DNA of 37,486 bases from the NCBI GenBank assembly GCA_946536145.1, contig CAMNEA010000025.1:1-37486 (forward strand). The letters are read 5' to 3'. The position numbers were made by a program, and so were the translations under genes. Shown piece by piece: positions 16,163 to 25,077 of the stretch; within the stretch, counting starts at the first letter, position 1, and each line of letters opens with the position of its first letter. Below the pieces are notes generated by a model. That model saw only the letters and a list, made by a program, of their open reading frames with translations. It did no database searches and had not been told where the DNA came from. This DNA is from an uncultured Butyrivibrio sp. (GTDB taxonomy: Bacteria > Bacillota > Clostridia > Lachnospirales > Lachnospiraceae).

Positions 16163-17418
16163 TATATCTCCTTATTATTTACCGTTTTGATCAGGTTGTC
16201 GCTCCTTAGATGTTTCTCATAGACAAGCAGGGTATCTCCTGCTTTTATCGTAACACTGCCCTTTGGTATTATGGCCTTCCCTTTTCGTCTTATCATAAAG
16301 ATATAGCTCTGCCTTGAGATGTCCAGATCTTTGATCATGACTCCGTTCCAGGAATGCCCTTCGCCTATGAGAAGCTCCTTGAGTTCTATAGGCTGTACCT
16401 CTTTTATCTTCTCAGAGCACATAACTATTATGTCGCCGTTTTGAAGGACTGTCCCTCCGCGTGGGATTATGGTATCGCCGTTTCTCTGGATCGCCACTAT
16501 CATGACATCCCTGGGAAGCTGAAGATCAATGATCTTTCTGCCTGTCCACTTGTCATTCTCGGAGAGTCTCACCCTTATAAAGTGAATATTCTCTTCCTCA
16601 ACATAGTCACCTACTGTCTTGAGCCTCTGGTACTGCTCGACAAATCCGGCGGAAATAATACCTGTAGGTATTGCCACCATGCCGACTCCGAGAAAACTTA
16701 TAAGTATTCCCAGTATCTTGCCCATGATGGTCACCGGGTATATGTCCCCATATCCCACGGTAAGAAGTGTGGACACTGACCACCATATTCCCGAAAAAGC
16801 ATTCTGAAAAACATCGGGCTGTGCTTCATGCTCAACACTGTACATGCAAAGGCTGCTCGCCATCATAAGTATAAGAATAATAAAAACCGAAGCCATCAGC
16901 TGCTGGCTCTTTGATGACAAGACCTCTGTTATTACATTTAACTGGTCATAATAGGAATTGATCCTGAAAAGCCTTAAAATTCTCGCAACGCGAAACAGCC
17001 TGAACACCGCGCTTCCCGCCGGAAAAAACACAGGAAGATAATAAGGCAGGAAAGATAAAAGATCTATTATCCCCACAAAGGAGAAAATGTATTTAAGGAC
17101 AGCGCCTGATTCGCTTCTGTCCGGATACAGTTCTTTGGCGGTAAATACCCTGAGCAGATAGTCAATCGCAAAGAAAAAGGTTGTAACTGCTTCAATAGTA
17201 AGGAGGAGCCCCTTGTAGTGCTCCTCCATATAATCAAATGTGATCGCGAAAGCCGCAAAAAGGTTGAGAGCAAGCGCCACTATGCTGATAATGTCATAGC
17301 ATCTGTTTACAGGTTCATCAACGACACCGGTGCTGACCATATTAAAGAGTCTGGCCCTCACTCGTTCAAAGTAATTGTCCAAGGCTTTGTCGTTTCTGCT
17401 CTCCCCCTGATACGTCAT
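16162..17418 (-). CDS. Voltage-gated K+ channel with two RCK-C (TrkA-C) domains
   Basis: The 418-aa protein has six membrane segments (about 42-255). S4 has Arg at 140, 143, 146, 149 and 152, one every third residue, a classic voltage sensor. The pore has the selectivity filter TVGYGD (220-225). The cytoplasmic tail lacks a RCK-N (Rossmann) domain but carries two tandem RCK-C modules (about 280-335 and 345-410; each ends in a GD-IIVM/GD-TLLV strand). RCK-C domains usually bind nucleotides or ions such as cyclic di-AMP. It is known in families like KtrA/CpaA, but the ligand here is inference. The start overlaps the helicase stop (ATGA). Confidence 0.9.
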   Translation of the reverse strand: MTYQGESRNDKALDNYFERVRARLFNMVSTGVVDEPVNRCYDIISIVALALNLFAAFAITFDYMEEHYKGLLLTIEAVTTFFFAIDYLLRVFTAKELYPDRSESGAVLKYIFSFVGIIDLLSFLPYYLPVFFPAGSAVFRLFRVARILRLFRINSYYDQLNVITEVLSSKSQQLMASVFIILILMMASSLCMYSVEHEAQPDVFQNAFSGIWWSVSTLLTVGYGDIYPVTIMGKILGILISFLGVGMVAIPTGIISAGFVEQYQRLKTVGDYVEEENIHFIRVRLSENDKWTGRKIIDLQLPRDVMIVAIQRNGDTIIPRGGTVLQNGDIIVMCSEKIKEVQPIELKELLIGEGHSWNGVMIKDLDISRQSYIFMIRRKGKAIIPKGSVTIKAGDTLLVYEKHLRSDNLIKTVNNKEI

Positions 17419-19259
17419 TTCTTCTCCCTGTTCTTTCGTTTGCCAAAGCTCTCCATAACAAGGTCGCTCATATCCTGAAGATAATCAAGGCTTCTCTTCT
17501 TGTTCTGAGCTTTGACTGATTTTCTTTCAGATTTAGACATGTTCATCGTGTCGTGGTCCTGACCCACATACCACGCTTTGGTAGAGTTCTCTCCTTTGAT
17601 GCTGACCCTTCCAACATTCTCAAAGGGATCCGCGATTCCCCTTGCAGGTTTCTCAGCTCCCGGTCTTTTTCTCTCAGGTCTTCGCTCCTGTTTAGGACCA
17701 AACAGCCCCTTGTCAGGTCTTGCCTCCTCGCGCCTTCTGTGCCCGTAAGCCTTTTCTCCTCTGGATTTCTCGTCATGGAATCTCGCAGGCTTATTTTTGC
17801 CGTCACGCGCTGCCCACGCTCTTGTCTTCGCATCGCCTCTGCGTCTGTCACCGGATTCAGCTGATTTTCTGTATCTGTCTCTTCCGGGTTCTCTCTTTTC
17901 AAACAAAACAAGATCTTCTATATCGGGTCCCATCTTGAGCTTCATAAATCCGGCGGCAAGCTGCTGCGCACTGTATTCGCCCTCCTCAACCTTGCGGTTT
18001 ACAAACTCAAGTGCCTGTGAAATATCATTGTTTTCAATGATATCGATAACCTCTGCAAATACCTTCAAAGACTTGGCTCTTGTTATCTCCTTGGCACTTG
18101 GAACCTTTCTCTCCTCGATCCTTGTATGGCATATCCTCTCGATATCGCGGAGCTTGTACATCTCACGTCCGCCCACAAGAGTAAACGATTTGCCGCTCTT
18201 GCCGGCTCTTCCGGTACGTCCTATCCTGTGTACATAATACTCAATATCTTCGGGTATATCGTAGTTAAATACTGCCTCCACACCGCTGACATCGATGCCC
18301 CTTGCAGCGACATCTGTCGCGATGAGGATGTTGATCCTTCCGTTCCTGAACAGATTCATTACGGTGTCACGCTGGTTCTGTGACAGATCGCCGTGAAGTC
18401 CGTCGCAAAGGTATCCCTTGCCCTTGAGGCTCTCTGACAGGGTATCCACCATCCTCTTGGTGTTGCAGAAAATAAGACTTCTTGCGGGATTGTAATAATC
18501 CATCAGTCTTATAAGGACTTCCTCCTTCATCTTCTGTGGAACTCTGTAATATGACTGCTCAATCGCTGCCACAGTGACCTCTCTCGGGGTCATCTTTATG
18601 AATCTTGCATTGTTCTGATACTTTCTTGTTATCTGAAGAATCGGCTCAGGCATCGTAGCTGAAAAAAGAGCTGTCTGCCTCTCTTTGGGCATTCCCTCAA
18701 GGATGGTCTCAATGTCATCCCTAAAGCCCATATCCAGCATCTCGTCTGCCTCGTCAAGAACCAGGACTTTGACATCGCCCAGTTTCATAGTGTGTCTTCT
18801 CATGTGATCCATGACACGGCCGGGAGTGCCTACCACTATCTGAACGCCTGCTGAAAGCGCCCTTATCTGTCTGGAGATATCCTGTCCTCCATAGACCGGA
18901 AGAACCTTTATCCCCGACATATACTTGGCAAAATCCCTTATATCATCAGCAGCCTGCATTGCAAGCTCCCTTGTGGGACACAGTACGACAGCCTGCAGGT
19001 GCTTGTTGGCAGGGTCGACCTTCTGAAGAAGAGGTATCCCGAAAGCTGCTGTCTTGCCTGTTCCTGTCTGGGCCTGCCCTATTATATCATTGCCTGTCAT
19101 CATGACAGGTATAGCTGCTTTCTGAATGGGTGACATGAATTCAAATCCCATATCGGTCACAGCCCTGATGATCCTCTCATCAAGCCCCGAATCATCAAAT
19201 CTTATCTGTACGTCATCATCTTTTTTCTGTATATCTATTAAATCTAAATCCTTACTCAT
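17415..19259 (-). CDS. DEAD-box RNA helicase (CshA/DeaD type)
   Basis: The helicase remodels RNA during ribosome assembly, mRNA decay or cold growth. The 614-aa protein has the Q motif (FEFMSPIQKAAIP), AQTGTGKT (63-70), PTRELA, DEAD (169-172), SAT (200-202), then the second RecA fold with ARGIDV and HRIGRTGR. After residue about 440 comes a long, basic, Arg/Lys/Glu-rich disordered tail with many RRR and PKQERRPERK-type runs, which probably binds RNA and may help phase separation. AGGAG lies six bases before ATG 19259. The stop overlaps the channel start. Confidence 0.93.
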   Translation of the reverse strand: MSKDLDLIDIQKKDDDVQIRFDDSGLDERIIRAVTDMGFEFMSPIQKAAIPVMMTGNDIIGQAQTGTGKTAAFGIPLLQKVDPANKHLQAVVLCPTRELAMQAADDIRDFAKYMSGIKVLPVYGGQDISRQIRALSAGVQIVVGTPGRVMDHMRRHTMKLGDVKVLVLDEADEMLDMGFRDDIETILEGMPKERQTALFSATMPEPILQITRKYQNNARFIKMTPREVTVAAIEQSYYRVPQKMKEEVLIRLMDYYNPARSLIFCNTKRMVDTLSESLKGKGYLCDGLHGDLSQNQRDTVMNLFRNGRINILIATDVAARGIDVSGVEAVFNYDIPEDIEYYVHRIGRTGRAGKSGKSFTLVGGREMYKLRDIERICHTRIEERKVPSAKEITRAKSLKVFAEVIDIIENNDISQALEFVNRKVEEGEYSAQQLAAGFMKLKMGPDIEDLVLFEKREPGRDRYRKSAESGDRRRGDAKTRAWAARDGKNKPARFHDEKSRGEKAYGHRRREEARPDKGLFGPKQERRPERKRPGAEKPARGIADPFENVGRVSIKGENSTKAWYVGQDHDTMNMSKSERKSVKAQNKKRSLDYLQDMSDLVMESFGKRKNREKK

Positions 19260-19274
19260 TAAAACTCCTAATTA

Positions 19275-19817
19275 TTAAAACGGGCCGCTCATGACATCCT
19301 TATTCTTGATCAGATAGTCAAGAAGTGAAACGATGGTAAGAACCAGCGCGATCCACTTAAGGATCTGTGTCAGAAGAGGCATTGGTGAAAAACTGAAATT
19401 GGCGATCATAAAGATTACCATGAACATCTGGAAATTGGTCTTAAACTTGCCCCAGTAGCTGGCTGCTATGACTCTTCCGTTGTCAGCCGCAATAAGTCTG
19501 AAACCGCTTATAATGAACTCTCTGGCTATGATCACGATAACGATCCACGCCTCGATCCTTCCAAGCTCAATAAGCGCGATCATGGCACTGCATACTAAAA
19601 GCTTGTCTGCCAACGGATCCATAAACTTTCCAAAATCAGTTACCAGGTTGTACTTCCTGGCAATCTTGCCGTCAAGAAGGTCTGTCAGGCTCGCGATAAT
19701 GAAAAGAGCCAGCGCGATCCACTTGAAGTTCGGATTCATGGCATCATTCAAAAGAAAGAATACAAAAAAAGGAATCAATACAACTCTGCATACTGTAAGC
19801 TTATTCGGTAAATTCAT
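19275..19817 (-). CDS. pgsA: CDP-diacylglycerol-glycerol-3-phosphate 3-phosphatidyltransferase PgsA
   Basis: PgsA makes phosphatidylglycerophosphate, the committed precursor of phosphatidylglycerol, in the inner leaflet. The 180-aa protein carries the CDP-alcohol phosphotransferase signature D-x2-DG-x2-AR-x8-G-x3-D-x3-D, complete at Asp46, Asp49, Gly50, Ala53, Arg54, Gly63, Asp67 and Asp71. Several membrane helices surround it. ATG 19817 is chosen over the adjacent GTG at 19820. Either overlaps the rimO 3' end by 17-20 bp. rimO-pgsA is a common Clostridia pair. Confidence 0.95.
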   Translation of the reverse strand: MNLPNKLTVCRVVLIPFFVFFLLNDAMNPNFKWIALALFIIASLTDLLDGKIARKYNLVTDFGKFMDPLADKLLVCSAMIALIELGRIEAWIVIVIIAREFIISGFRLIAADNGRVIAASYWGKFKTNFQMFMVIFMIANFSFSPMPLLTQILKWIALVLTIVSLLDYLIKNKDVMSGPF

Positions 19818-21168
19818 CACTCAGCTCTCCTATCAAATCATATTCATTGGAACCTGTTATGTTGACCTTTACGTAGTCCCCTGTCATCAGTTCTTTGTTT
19901 GTACCGGTAATAAACAGATATCCGTCTATATCCGGAGTATCTTTGTATGTTCTCGCCACATAGGTGAAACCGTCTTCATCGTCGGTGTCGGTGATCCGTC
20001 CCTCAACCACAGCTTCAACAGTTCTGCCCACCATATCGCGGGCTGCCTCAAATGCTATCTGCTGCTGAAGCTTCATTATCTGATTGCGCCTTGTGGTCTT
20101 GGTGCGCTCCGATACCTGATCCGGCATAGTGGCTGCAGGAGTGTCCTCCTCCTGGGAATAAGTAAATACCCCCAGCCTGTCAAATCTCATGTCCTCAACA
20201 AGGGCCATTGTCTGCTTGTGATCCTTGGCTGTCTCGCCGGGGAAGCCGCTTATCAGCGTTGTCCTTATGCATATATCAGGAATCTCATTCCTAAGGCGAG
20301 TTATAAGCGCTCTTATCTGCGCGTTGTCAGTTCGCCTTCCCATTCTCTTAAGGACATTGTCAGATCCTGACTGGATCGGAATGTCAAGATAGTGGCATAT
20401 CTTGGGCTCATTCTTGATAACCTGTATCAGCTCGTCATCAAACTCCTCGGGGTAGCAATACAGTATCCTTATCCACTTAAGCCCGTCGATCCTGCAAAGC
20501 CTCGTAAGCAGCTGCGGAAGCATCTTACTGCCATAGAGATCTGTTCCGTAGATGGTTGTCTCCTGGGCTACCAGGATGAGTTCCGTTATGCCCGCATCTG
20601 CGAGGAACTTCGCCTCACTGACAAGGTCATCCATCGGAATGCTCCTGTATCTGCCTCTGACCTTGGGGATAATGCAGTAGGTACAGTTCTTGTCGCAGCC
20701 CTCCGCGATCTTGAGATAATCAAAGAGCCCTCCTGTTGTAATGATCCTCTTTTGCCCGCCGACAGGCTTTTTATTGATGTCCTCGTAGTAACTGCCGTGT
20801 GTAAAGAGACTGTTCCTTTTAATAGTTTCATCAAGAGAAGCTACTATCCTGTCAGTGGCTGTAACTCCGAGGATCTCGTCTACCTCGGGGATCTCGGTCT
20901 GGATCTCTTCCTTGTATCTCTGCGCAAGGCATCCGGTGACAATAAGCGCCTTAAGCTGCCCGCTCTTGCGCCTCTTTGCAAGCTCAAGGATGACATCTAT
21001 ACTCTCCTGCTTGGCATCACCAATAAAGCAGCAGGTGTTTACAACTGCTGCTTCTGCCTCGTCCTCATCATCCGTAAAGTCGTGGCCAAGATTCTGCAGC
21101 ATAGCCAGCATAACCTCGGTATCGACCCTGTTTTTGTCACATCCAAGTGAAACAAAAAAGATTTTCAT
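19801..21168 (-). CDS. rimO: Ribosomal protein S12 methylthiotransferase RimO
   Basis: RimO is a radical-SAM enzyme that methylthiolates Asp88 of S12. The 455-aa protein has the N-terminal MTTase domain with three Cys (Cys10 in SLGCDKNRVD, Cys46, Cys80), the radical SAM CxxxCxxC (CDKNCTYC, about 158-165) and a C-terminal TRAM domain. CDKNRVD distinguishes RimO from MiaB, which usually has GCQMN. The frame extends 15 codons upstream, but ATG 21168 gives the family start. The ribosome binding site is weak. It begins 1 bp after the rpoZ stop. Confidence 0.95.
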   Translation of the reverse strand: MKIFFVSLGCDKNRVDTEVMLAMLQNLGHDFTDDEDEAEAAVVNTCCFIGDAKQESIDVILELAKRRKSGQLKALIVTGCLAQRYKEEIQTEIPEVDEILGVTATDRIVASLDETIKRNSLFTHGSYYEDINKKPVGGQKRIITTGGLFDYLKIAEGCDKNCTYCIIPKVRGRYRSIPMDDLVSEAKFLADAGITELILVAQETTIYGTDLYGSKMLPQLLTRLCRIDGLKWIRILYCYPEEFDDELIQVIKNEPKICHYLDIPIQSGSDNVLKRMGRRTDNAQIRALITRLRNEIPDICIRTTLISGFPGETAKDHKQTMALVEDMRFDRLGVFTYSQEEDTPAATMPDQVSERTKTTRRNQIMKLQQQIAFEAARDMVGRTVEAVVEGRITDTDDEDGFTYVARTYKDTPDIDGYLFITGTNKELMTGDYVKVNITGSNEYDLIGELSDEFTE

Positions 21169-21169
21169 A

Positions 21170-21469
21170 TTATTCGTTCTCTTCTGAAGTCTCTGCTTCC
21201 AGATCGGCTTCATTTTCAGCTAAAAGAGCCTGCTTCTCCTCATCAGTGAGAATCCGAAGCTGTCCCTGGTTCATCTCGTCAACAGCTATGGAAAGAGGTT
21301 TCTGTTTGTCCTTAACCCTTACCATAGGCTCGTCGCCTGCAATTATCTGTCTTGCTCTCTTAGCAGTAGCCATAACAACAGAGTATCTTGAGTTGATAAC
21401 CGGCTGCTCGCCTTCCTCAACCTCTTTGTTGACCACATTCATAAGATCTACATATGATGGATGTATCAT
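21170..21469 (-). CDS. rpoZ: RNA polymerase omega subunit
   Basis: Omega helps assemble and stabilise RNA polymerase and binds the beta-prime subunit. The 99-aa protein has MIHPSYVDLMNVVNKEVEEG, the conserved SRYSVVMATAKRARQI core and an acidic tail. The longer frame from 21511 would overlap gmk. ATG 21469 has AGGAAG four bases upstream and is the family start. gmk-rpoZ is the universal arrangement. rimO follows directly. Confidence 0.94.
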   Translation of the reverse strand: MIHPSYVDLMNVVNKEVEEGEQPVINSRYSVVMATAKRARQIIAGDEPMVRVKDKQKPLSIAVDEMNQGQLRILTDEEKQALLAENEADLEAETSEENE

Positions 21470-21491
21470 TACTTCCTGTTCCTTTCCTGAG

Positions 21492-22112
21492 TTATAACTC
21501 ATTAAGCTCATTTCTTATTTCATTTATATAATCAAGATTCCTTGAAGGAGTGTTGTGAGCTGATCTTATTATCTCATCAACCCTTGTCACACACTCATCC
21601 AGGTCATCATTGATAACAATGTAATCATAGTTCTCAATACCGACGGACTCTTCTCTTGCCCTGTTAAGCCTCTGTGCGATCACCTGCTCAGTCTCGGTTC
21701 CCCTGCCCTCGAGCCTTGTTTTGAGCTCAGAAGCTGACGGCGGCATCACAAATAAAAGCACCGCGTCCGGATACTGCTCCTTGATCTGAAGGGCGCCCTG
21801 GATCTCAATTTCCAAAATGACATCCCTTCCCTTATCAAGCTGCTCCTCGACAAATTTCCTGGGAGTACCGTAGTAGTGGTTGACATATCCGGCGTGTTCA
21901 ATGAGACCATTCTCCCTGATAAGGTTCTCAAACTCGTCATTAGTTAAGAAAAAGTACTCTCTTCCGTTGACCTCACCGGGTCTCGGATCCCTTGTCGTAG
22001 CAGATATTGAGAGAGCATATCTGTCATATCTTGCCACCAGCTCTTTCATCAGGGTTCCCTTGCCTACGCCTGAAAATCCGGAAACTACTATTATGATACC
22101 CTTACGGTCCAT
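21492..22112 (-). CDS. gmk: Guanylate kinase
   Basis: Guanylate kinase phosphorylates GMP to GDP with ATP. The 206-aa protein has P-loop GFSGVGKGTL (12-21), the GMP-binding TTRDPRPGEVNGREYFF block, YGTP and the lid region with RLNRAREE. Start ATG 22112 follows AGGAA by six bases. It sits between remA and rpoZ in the typical Firmicutes order. Confidence 0.96.
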   Translation of the reverse strand: MDRKGIIIVVSGFSGVGKGTLMKELVARYDRYALSISATTRDPRPGEVNGREYFFLTNDEFENLIRENGLIEHAGYVNHYYGTPRKFVEEQLDKGRDVILEIEIQGALQIKEQYPDAVLLFVMPPSASELKTRLEGRGTETEQVIAQRLNRAREESVGIENYDYIVINDDLDECVTRVDEIIRSAHNTPSRNLDYINEIRNELNEL

Positions 22113-22130
22113 CGCGGGTTCCTCGCTCTC

Positions 22131-22400
22131 TTATTCTATGCCGTCAGATTCCTGACTGTTGTCGCGCTGATCAGCTCTCTGTCCTATCGTCTCAGGTAAA
22201 AGAGCTGATAATACGATCATGCCGTTCTCCATAACTATGACTGCCTTGGTCTTGCGGCCCTGTGTGGCATCCACACTCGTGCCGTCTTCCCTGGCCTTCT
22301 GGATCATTCTTTTGATAGGAGCCGCGTCAGGACTGACGATGCTGATTATCTTGTCTGAATTGACTATGTTGCCATATCCTATGTGAATTAGCCTGGACAT
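22131..22400 (-). CDS. remA: RemA family DNA-binding protein (DUF370)
   Basis: The 89-aa protein starts MSRLIHIGYGNIVNSDKIISIVSPDAAPIKRMIQ, the typical RemA/YlzA fold. RemA of B. subtilis is a DNA-binding activator of matrix and osmoprotection genes and forms ring-like oligomers. Targets here are unknown. The tail (QRADQRDNSQESDG) is longer than the core. It lies between yicC and gmk, its conserved place in Firmicutes, so the gene is probably co-transcribed with yicC. Confidence 0.9.
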   Translation of the reverse strand: MSRLIHIGYGNIVNSDKIISIVSPDAAPIKRMIQKAREDGTSVDATQGRKTKAVIVMENGMIVLSALLPETIGQRADQRDNSQESDGIE

Positions 22401-22417
22401 AATAACCTGCTACTTCC

Positions 22418-23305
22418 TCACTCAATGTTCTGGATCTGCTCTCTGACCTTCTCAATGTCTGTCTTGAGAGCAATACCTCTGTCAGATATCTTAAGATCAG
22501 TGGACTTGGAGAGGATCGTATTGGCTTCCCTGTTCATCTCCTGAGCAAGGAAATCAAGCTTCCTGCCTATTCCGTCCTTGTCATCGCCTATCCTGAGTGT
22601 CTCGCTCGTGGCCTTGATATGGCTGCGAAGCCTTGTGATCTCTTCATCCACGCAGACCTTGTCAGCAAAGATAGTCACTTCCATGGCTATCCTGTTCTCA
22701 TCAACCTGCTTGTCCTCTAAAAGATCCTGTATCTTCTCCCGGAGCCTTGTCTTATACTCTGTTATGATCTCAGGAGAGCGCTCCGCGATATATTCCACGT
22801 TTTCGAGCATGCCGTCGAGCTTGTCTGTAAGATCTTTAGACAGGAAGTCTCCCTCCCTGATCCTTGACTCCTGGAACTGCTTGCCGGCTTCATTAAGAGC
22901 CTTGCTGATGCCGCTCCATACCTCCTCTTCGTCAAGCTCTTCTTCCTCCATGGTAAAAACCTCGGGAAATCTGGATAACACTGATATCCTGACATCGTTG
23001 TCCAGTCCGAAGTCCTCTGCCATCTCCTTCATATAATCAAAATACTCTTTAGCGATAGCCTTATTGTATTTGACTCTGGAATCTGATTCAGAGAAATCCT
23101 CATAACTGATAAAGACATCCACCTTGCCGCGCTTCATATACTTCTTGAGCTCTGAGCGGATTGCGGATTCAAATGCATTGAACTTCTTGGGCATCTTGAT
23201 ATTGATGTCAAGATAGCGATTGTTGACCGACTTGAATTCAACTATATACTTGCGCTGACCTTCCGTGACCTCACTTCTGCCAAAACCAGTCATACTGCAG
23301 ACCAT
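22418..23305 (-). CDS. yicC: YicC/YloC family endoribonuclease
   Basis: The 295-aa protein starts MVCSMTGFGRSEV, with the conserved motif EFKSVNNRYLDI and the C-terminal DUF1732 block (ETLRIGDDKDGIGRKLDFLAQEMNREANTILSKS). E. coli YicC cleaves or helps degrade RNA such as RyhB. The frame is open to 23344, but ATG 23305 has AGGGGG nine bases upstream and gives the family start. It heads the long minus-strand run. A near-consensus promoter lies just upstream. Confidence 0.92.
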   Translation of the reverse strand: MVCSMTGFGRSEVTEGQRKYIVEFKSVNNRYLDINIKMPKKFNAFESAIRSELKKYMKRGKVDVFISYEDFSESDSRVKYNKAIAKEYFDYMKEMAEDFGLDNDVRISVLSRFPEVFTMEEEELDEEEVWSGISKALNEAGKQFQESRIREGDFLSKDLTDKLDGMLENVEYIAERSPEIITEYKTRLREKIQDLLEDKQVDENRIAMEVTIFADKVCVDEEITRLRSHIKATSETLRIGDDKDGIGRKLDFLAQEMNREANTILSKSTDLKISDRGIALKTDIEKVREQIQNIE

Positions 23306-23347
23306 AAGAAAATACCCCCTTGTTTGGGCTATAAATATACACAAGTT

Positions 23348-23376
23348 ATTATAATATAACGCTAATTAACGGTCAA
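23348..23376 (-). promoter_or_regulatory. Promoter of the yicC run
   Basis: TTGACC (23376-23371), a 17-base spacer and TATAAT (23353-23348) on the minus strand, about 43 bp upstream of the yicC ATG. The -10 is perfect. Confidence 0.75.
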
Positions 23377-23439
23377 TGTCAACGATACTTATGATGCCGA
23401 CACAGCTTTTTAAACAAAAAAATTATTAAAAATTTGCTA

Positions 23440-23468
23440 TTGTAAACGCTTACATTTTCTGCTATAAC
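23440..23468 (+). promoter_or_regulatory. Probable uxaB promoter
   Basis: TTGTAA (23440-23445), a 17-base spacer and TATAAC (23463-23468). The -35 lies inside operator 1, so repressor binding would block polymerase. Confidence 0.55.
23441..23454. promoter_or_regulatory. Operator 1 of uxaB (LacI/CcpA-type palindrome)
   Basis: TGTAAACGCTTACA is a near-perfect 14-bp palindrome with a central CG, matching both the LacI-family uronate regulators of Clostridia and the CcpA cre consensus TGWAARCGYTWNCW. It overlaps the -35. Confidence 0.75.
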
Positions 23469-23500
23469 AATATATATAAAAGTTCATAGCACAACCGCAT

Positions 23501-23514
23501 TGTAAGCGGTTACA
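23501..23514. promoter_or_regulatory. Operator 2 of uxaB
   Basis: TGTAAGCGGTTACA is the second copy, with the same ends and centre. It starts exactly 60 bp after operator 1 and lies between the predicted start site and the ribosome binding site. This arrangement would allow looping or a transcriptional roadblock. Confidence 0.75.
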
Positions 23515-23533
23515 TAATTAGGAGGCAATTATA

Positions 23534-25033
23534 ATGGAGTTATTAAACTACAATGTATTGGAAAAATCAGGTTATAAGGGTTACGTTCTTAAGGATGCTC
23601 CGATAAAGGTGCTTCAGTTTGGCGAAGGCAATTTCATGCGTGCTTTCGTTGATTATTTCTTTGATATAAGCAATGAGAAGGCAGGCTTTAACGGCAAGGT
23701 TGCTCTTGTTCAGCCTATATCCCAGGGGCTTACACAGCTTATCAACAACCAGGAAGGTCTTTATACTCTGTACCTCAGAGGAAGCGAGAACGGTCAGAAG
23801 GTTGATCAGAAGAGAGTCATCTCAGCCTGCGACTGCTGTCTCAATCCCTATGATAAGGCAGACTTTGACAGGATTATGGAAATTGCGCAGAGCGATGAGC
23901 TCGATATCATTGCTTCCAATACTACAGAGGCCGGTATCGCTTATGATCCTTCATGCAAGTTTGAGGATCAGCCCGCAGCAAGCTTCCCCGGCAAGCTCAC
24001 ACAGGTTCTTTACCACAGATTCAAGGCAGGCAGGAAGGGAATCGTTGTTCTCTCCTGCGAGCTTATTGACAACAACGGCAAGGAACTTTTAAAGTGTGTC
24101 AACCAGTACATCGATCAGTGGAATCTTGAGGCTGATTTCAAAGACTATGTAAATAATGACAACATCTTCTGCTCTACCCTTGTAGACAGAATTGTTCCCG
24201 GAAGGATCAGAGATCCTAAAGAGGTAGAGGCTCTTGAGGCTGAGAACGGTTATCACGATGAACTCATCGACGTAGGCGAGATCTTTGGCGTATGGATCAT
24301 CGAAGGACCCGAGGGACTTGAAGACAGGCTTCCTTTCAAAAAGGCCGGCGTAAACGTTCATGTAGTTCCCGATGTTATGCCCTACAAGCACCGCAAGGTT
24401 CGCATCCTCAACGGCGCTCATACAGGATTTGTACTCGGTGCATACCTCTCCGGTCAGAACATCGTTCGCGACTGCATGCAGAACGAGGCTATCTCAGGCT
24501 TCATGAACAAGATGCTCAATGAGGAGGTAATCCCAACACTTGTTGACCACCTCGATGAGAATGACCTCAACAACTTCGCTGCTGCAGTTAAGGATCGTTT
24601 CAACAATCCTTTCGTCAACCACGAGCTTATGAGCATCTCTCTTAACTCAACAAGTAAGTGGAAGGCAAGAAACCTTCCTTCATTCCTTCAGTATATAGAT
24701 AAGAACGGCAAACTTCCTGTATGCCTGACAATGTCTCTGGCTGCTTATATCGCATTTTATTCAAACGATGTACAGGAGCTTACAGACGCAGGACTTGTAT
24801 GCAAGCGTCCTGCAGGCAATACCTACACAGTAAGCGATGACAGATGGGCTCTTGAGTTCTTCTATGATCACAGAAACGACAGCGAAGAGGATCTTGTAAA
24901 GTCTGTTCTTGGAAATGAGAAGATGTGGGATCAGGATCTGAACAAGATCGAAGGTCTTACAGACGCAGTTACAGCTGATCTTAAGAAGATCAGAACAGAG
25001 GGCGCAGAAGCTGCATACAAGAGCTGCCTCTAA
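23534..25033 (+). CDS. uxaB: Tagaturonate reductase (altronate oxidoreductase)
   Basis: UxaB reduces D-tagaturonate to D-altronate with NADH in the galacturonate branch of hexuronate use. The 499-aa protein has the mannitol-dehydrogenase-family N-terminal Rossmann segment (LQFGEGNFMRAFVDYFFD), an EAGI stretch, PDVMPYKHRKVRILNGAHTG and the C-terminal domain with NSTSKWKARNLPSFLQYI. KVRILNGAHT is the typical catalytic region and distinguishes UxaB from fructuronate reductase UxuB. AGGAGG is eight bases before ATG. The gene is alone, with two operators upstream and a terminator after it; pectin-derived galacturonate is the probable inducer source. Confidence 0.92.
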   Translation: MELLNYNVLEKSGYKGYVLKDAPIKVLQFGEGNFMRAFVDYFFDISNEKAGFNGKVALVQPISQGLTQLINNQEGLYTLYLRGSENGQKVDQKRVISACDCCLNPYDKADFDRIMEIAQSDELDIIASNTTEAGIAYDPSCKFEDQPAASFPGKLTQVLYHRFKAGRKGIVVLSCELIDNNGKELLKCVNQYIDQWNLEADFKDYVNNDNIFCSTLVDRIVPGRIRDPKEVEALEAENGYHDELIDVGEIFGVWIIEGPEGLEDRLPFKKAGVNVHVVPDVMPYKHRKVRILNGAHTGFVLGAYLSGQNIVRDCMQNEAISGFMNKMLNEEVIPTLVDHLDENDLNNFAAAVKDRFNNPFVNHELMSISLNSTSKWKARNLPSFLQYIDKNGKLPVCLTMSLAAYIAFYSNDVQELTDAGLVCKRPAGNTYTVSDDRWALEFFYDHRNDSEEDLVKSVLGNEKMWDQDLNKIEGLTDAVTADLKKIRTEGAEAAYKSCL

Positions 25034-25077
25034 ATATAATCAGCTAATTCAATTCCTTAAAAATGATTTAAAGATAA

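Noticed and set aside
20392-21150. Plus-strand 252-codon frame
   Set aside because: It is antisense to rimO, whose radical SAM motifs are complete on the other strand.
23534-25033. UxuB (fructuronate reductase)
   Set aside because: Sequence blocks and length fit UxaB better; the two families are related, so substrate testing would be needed for certainty.
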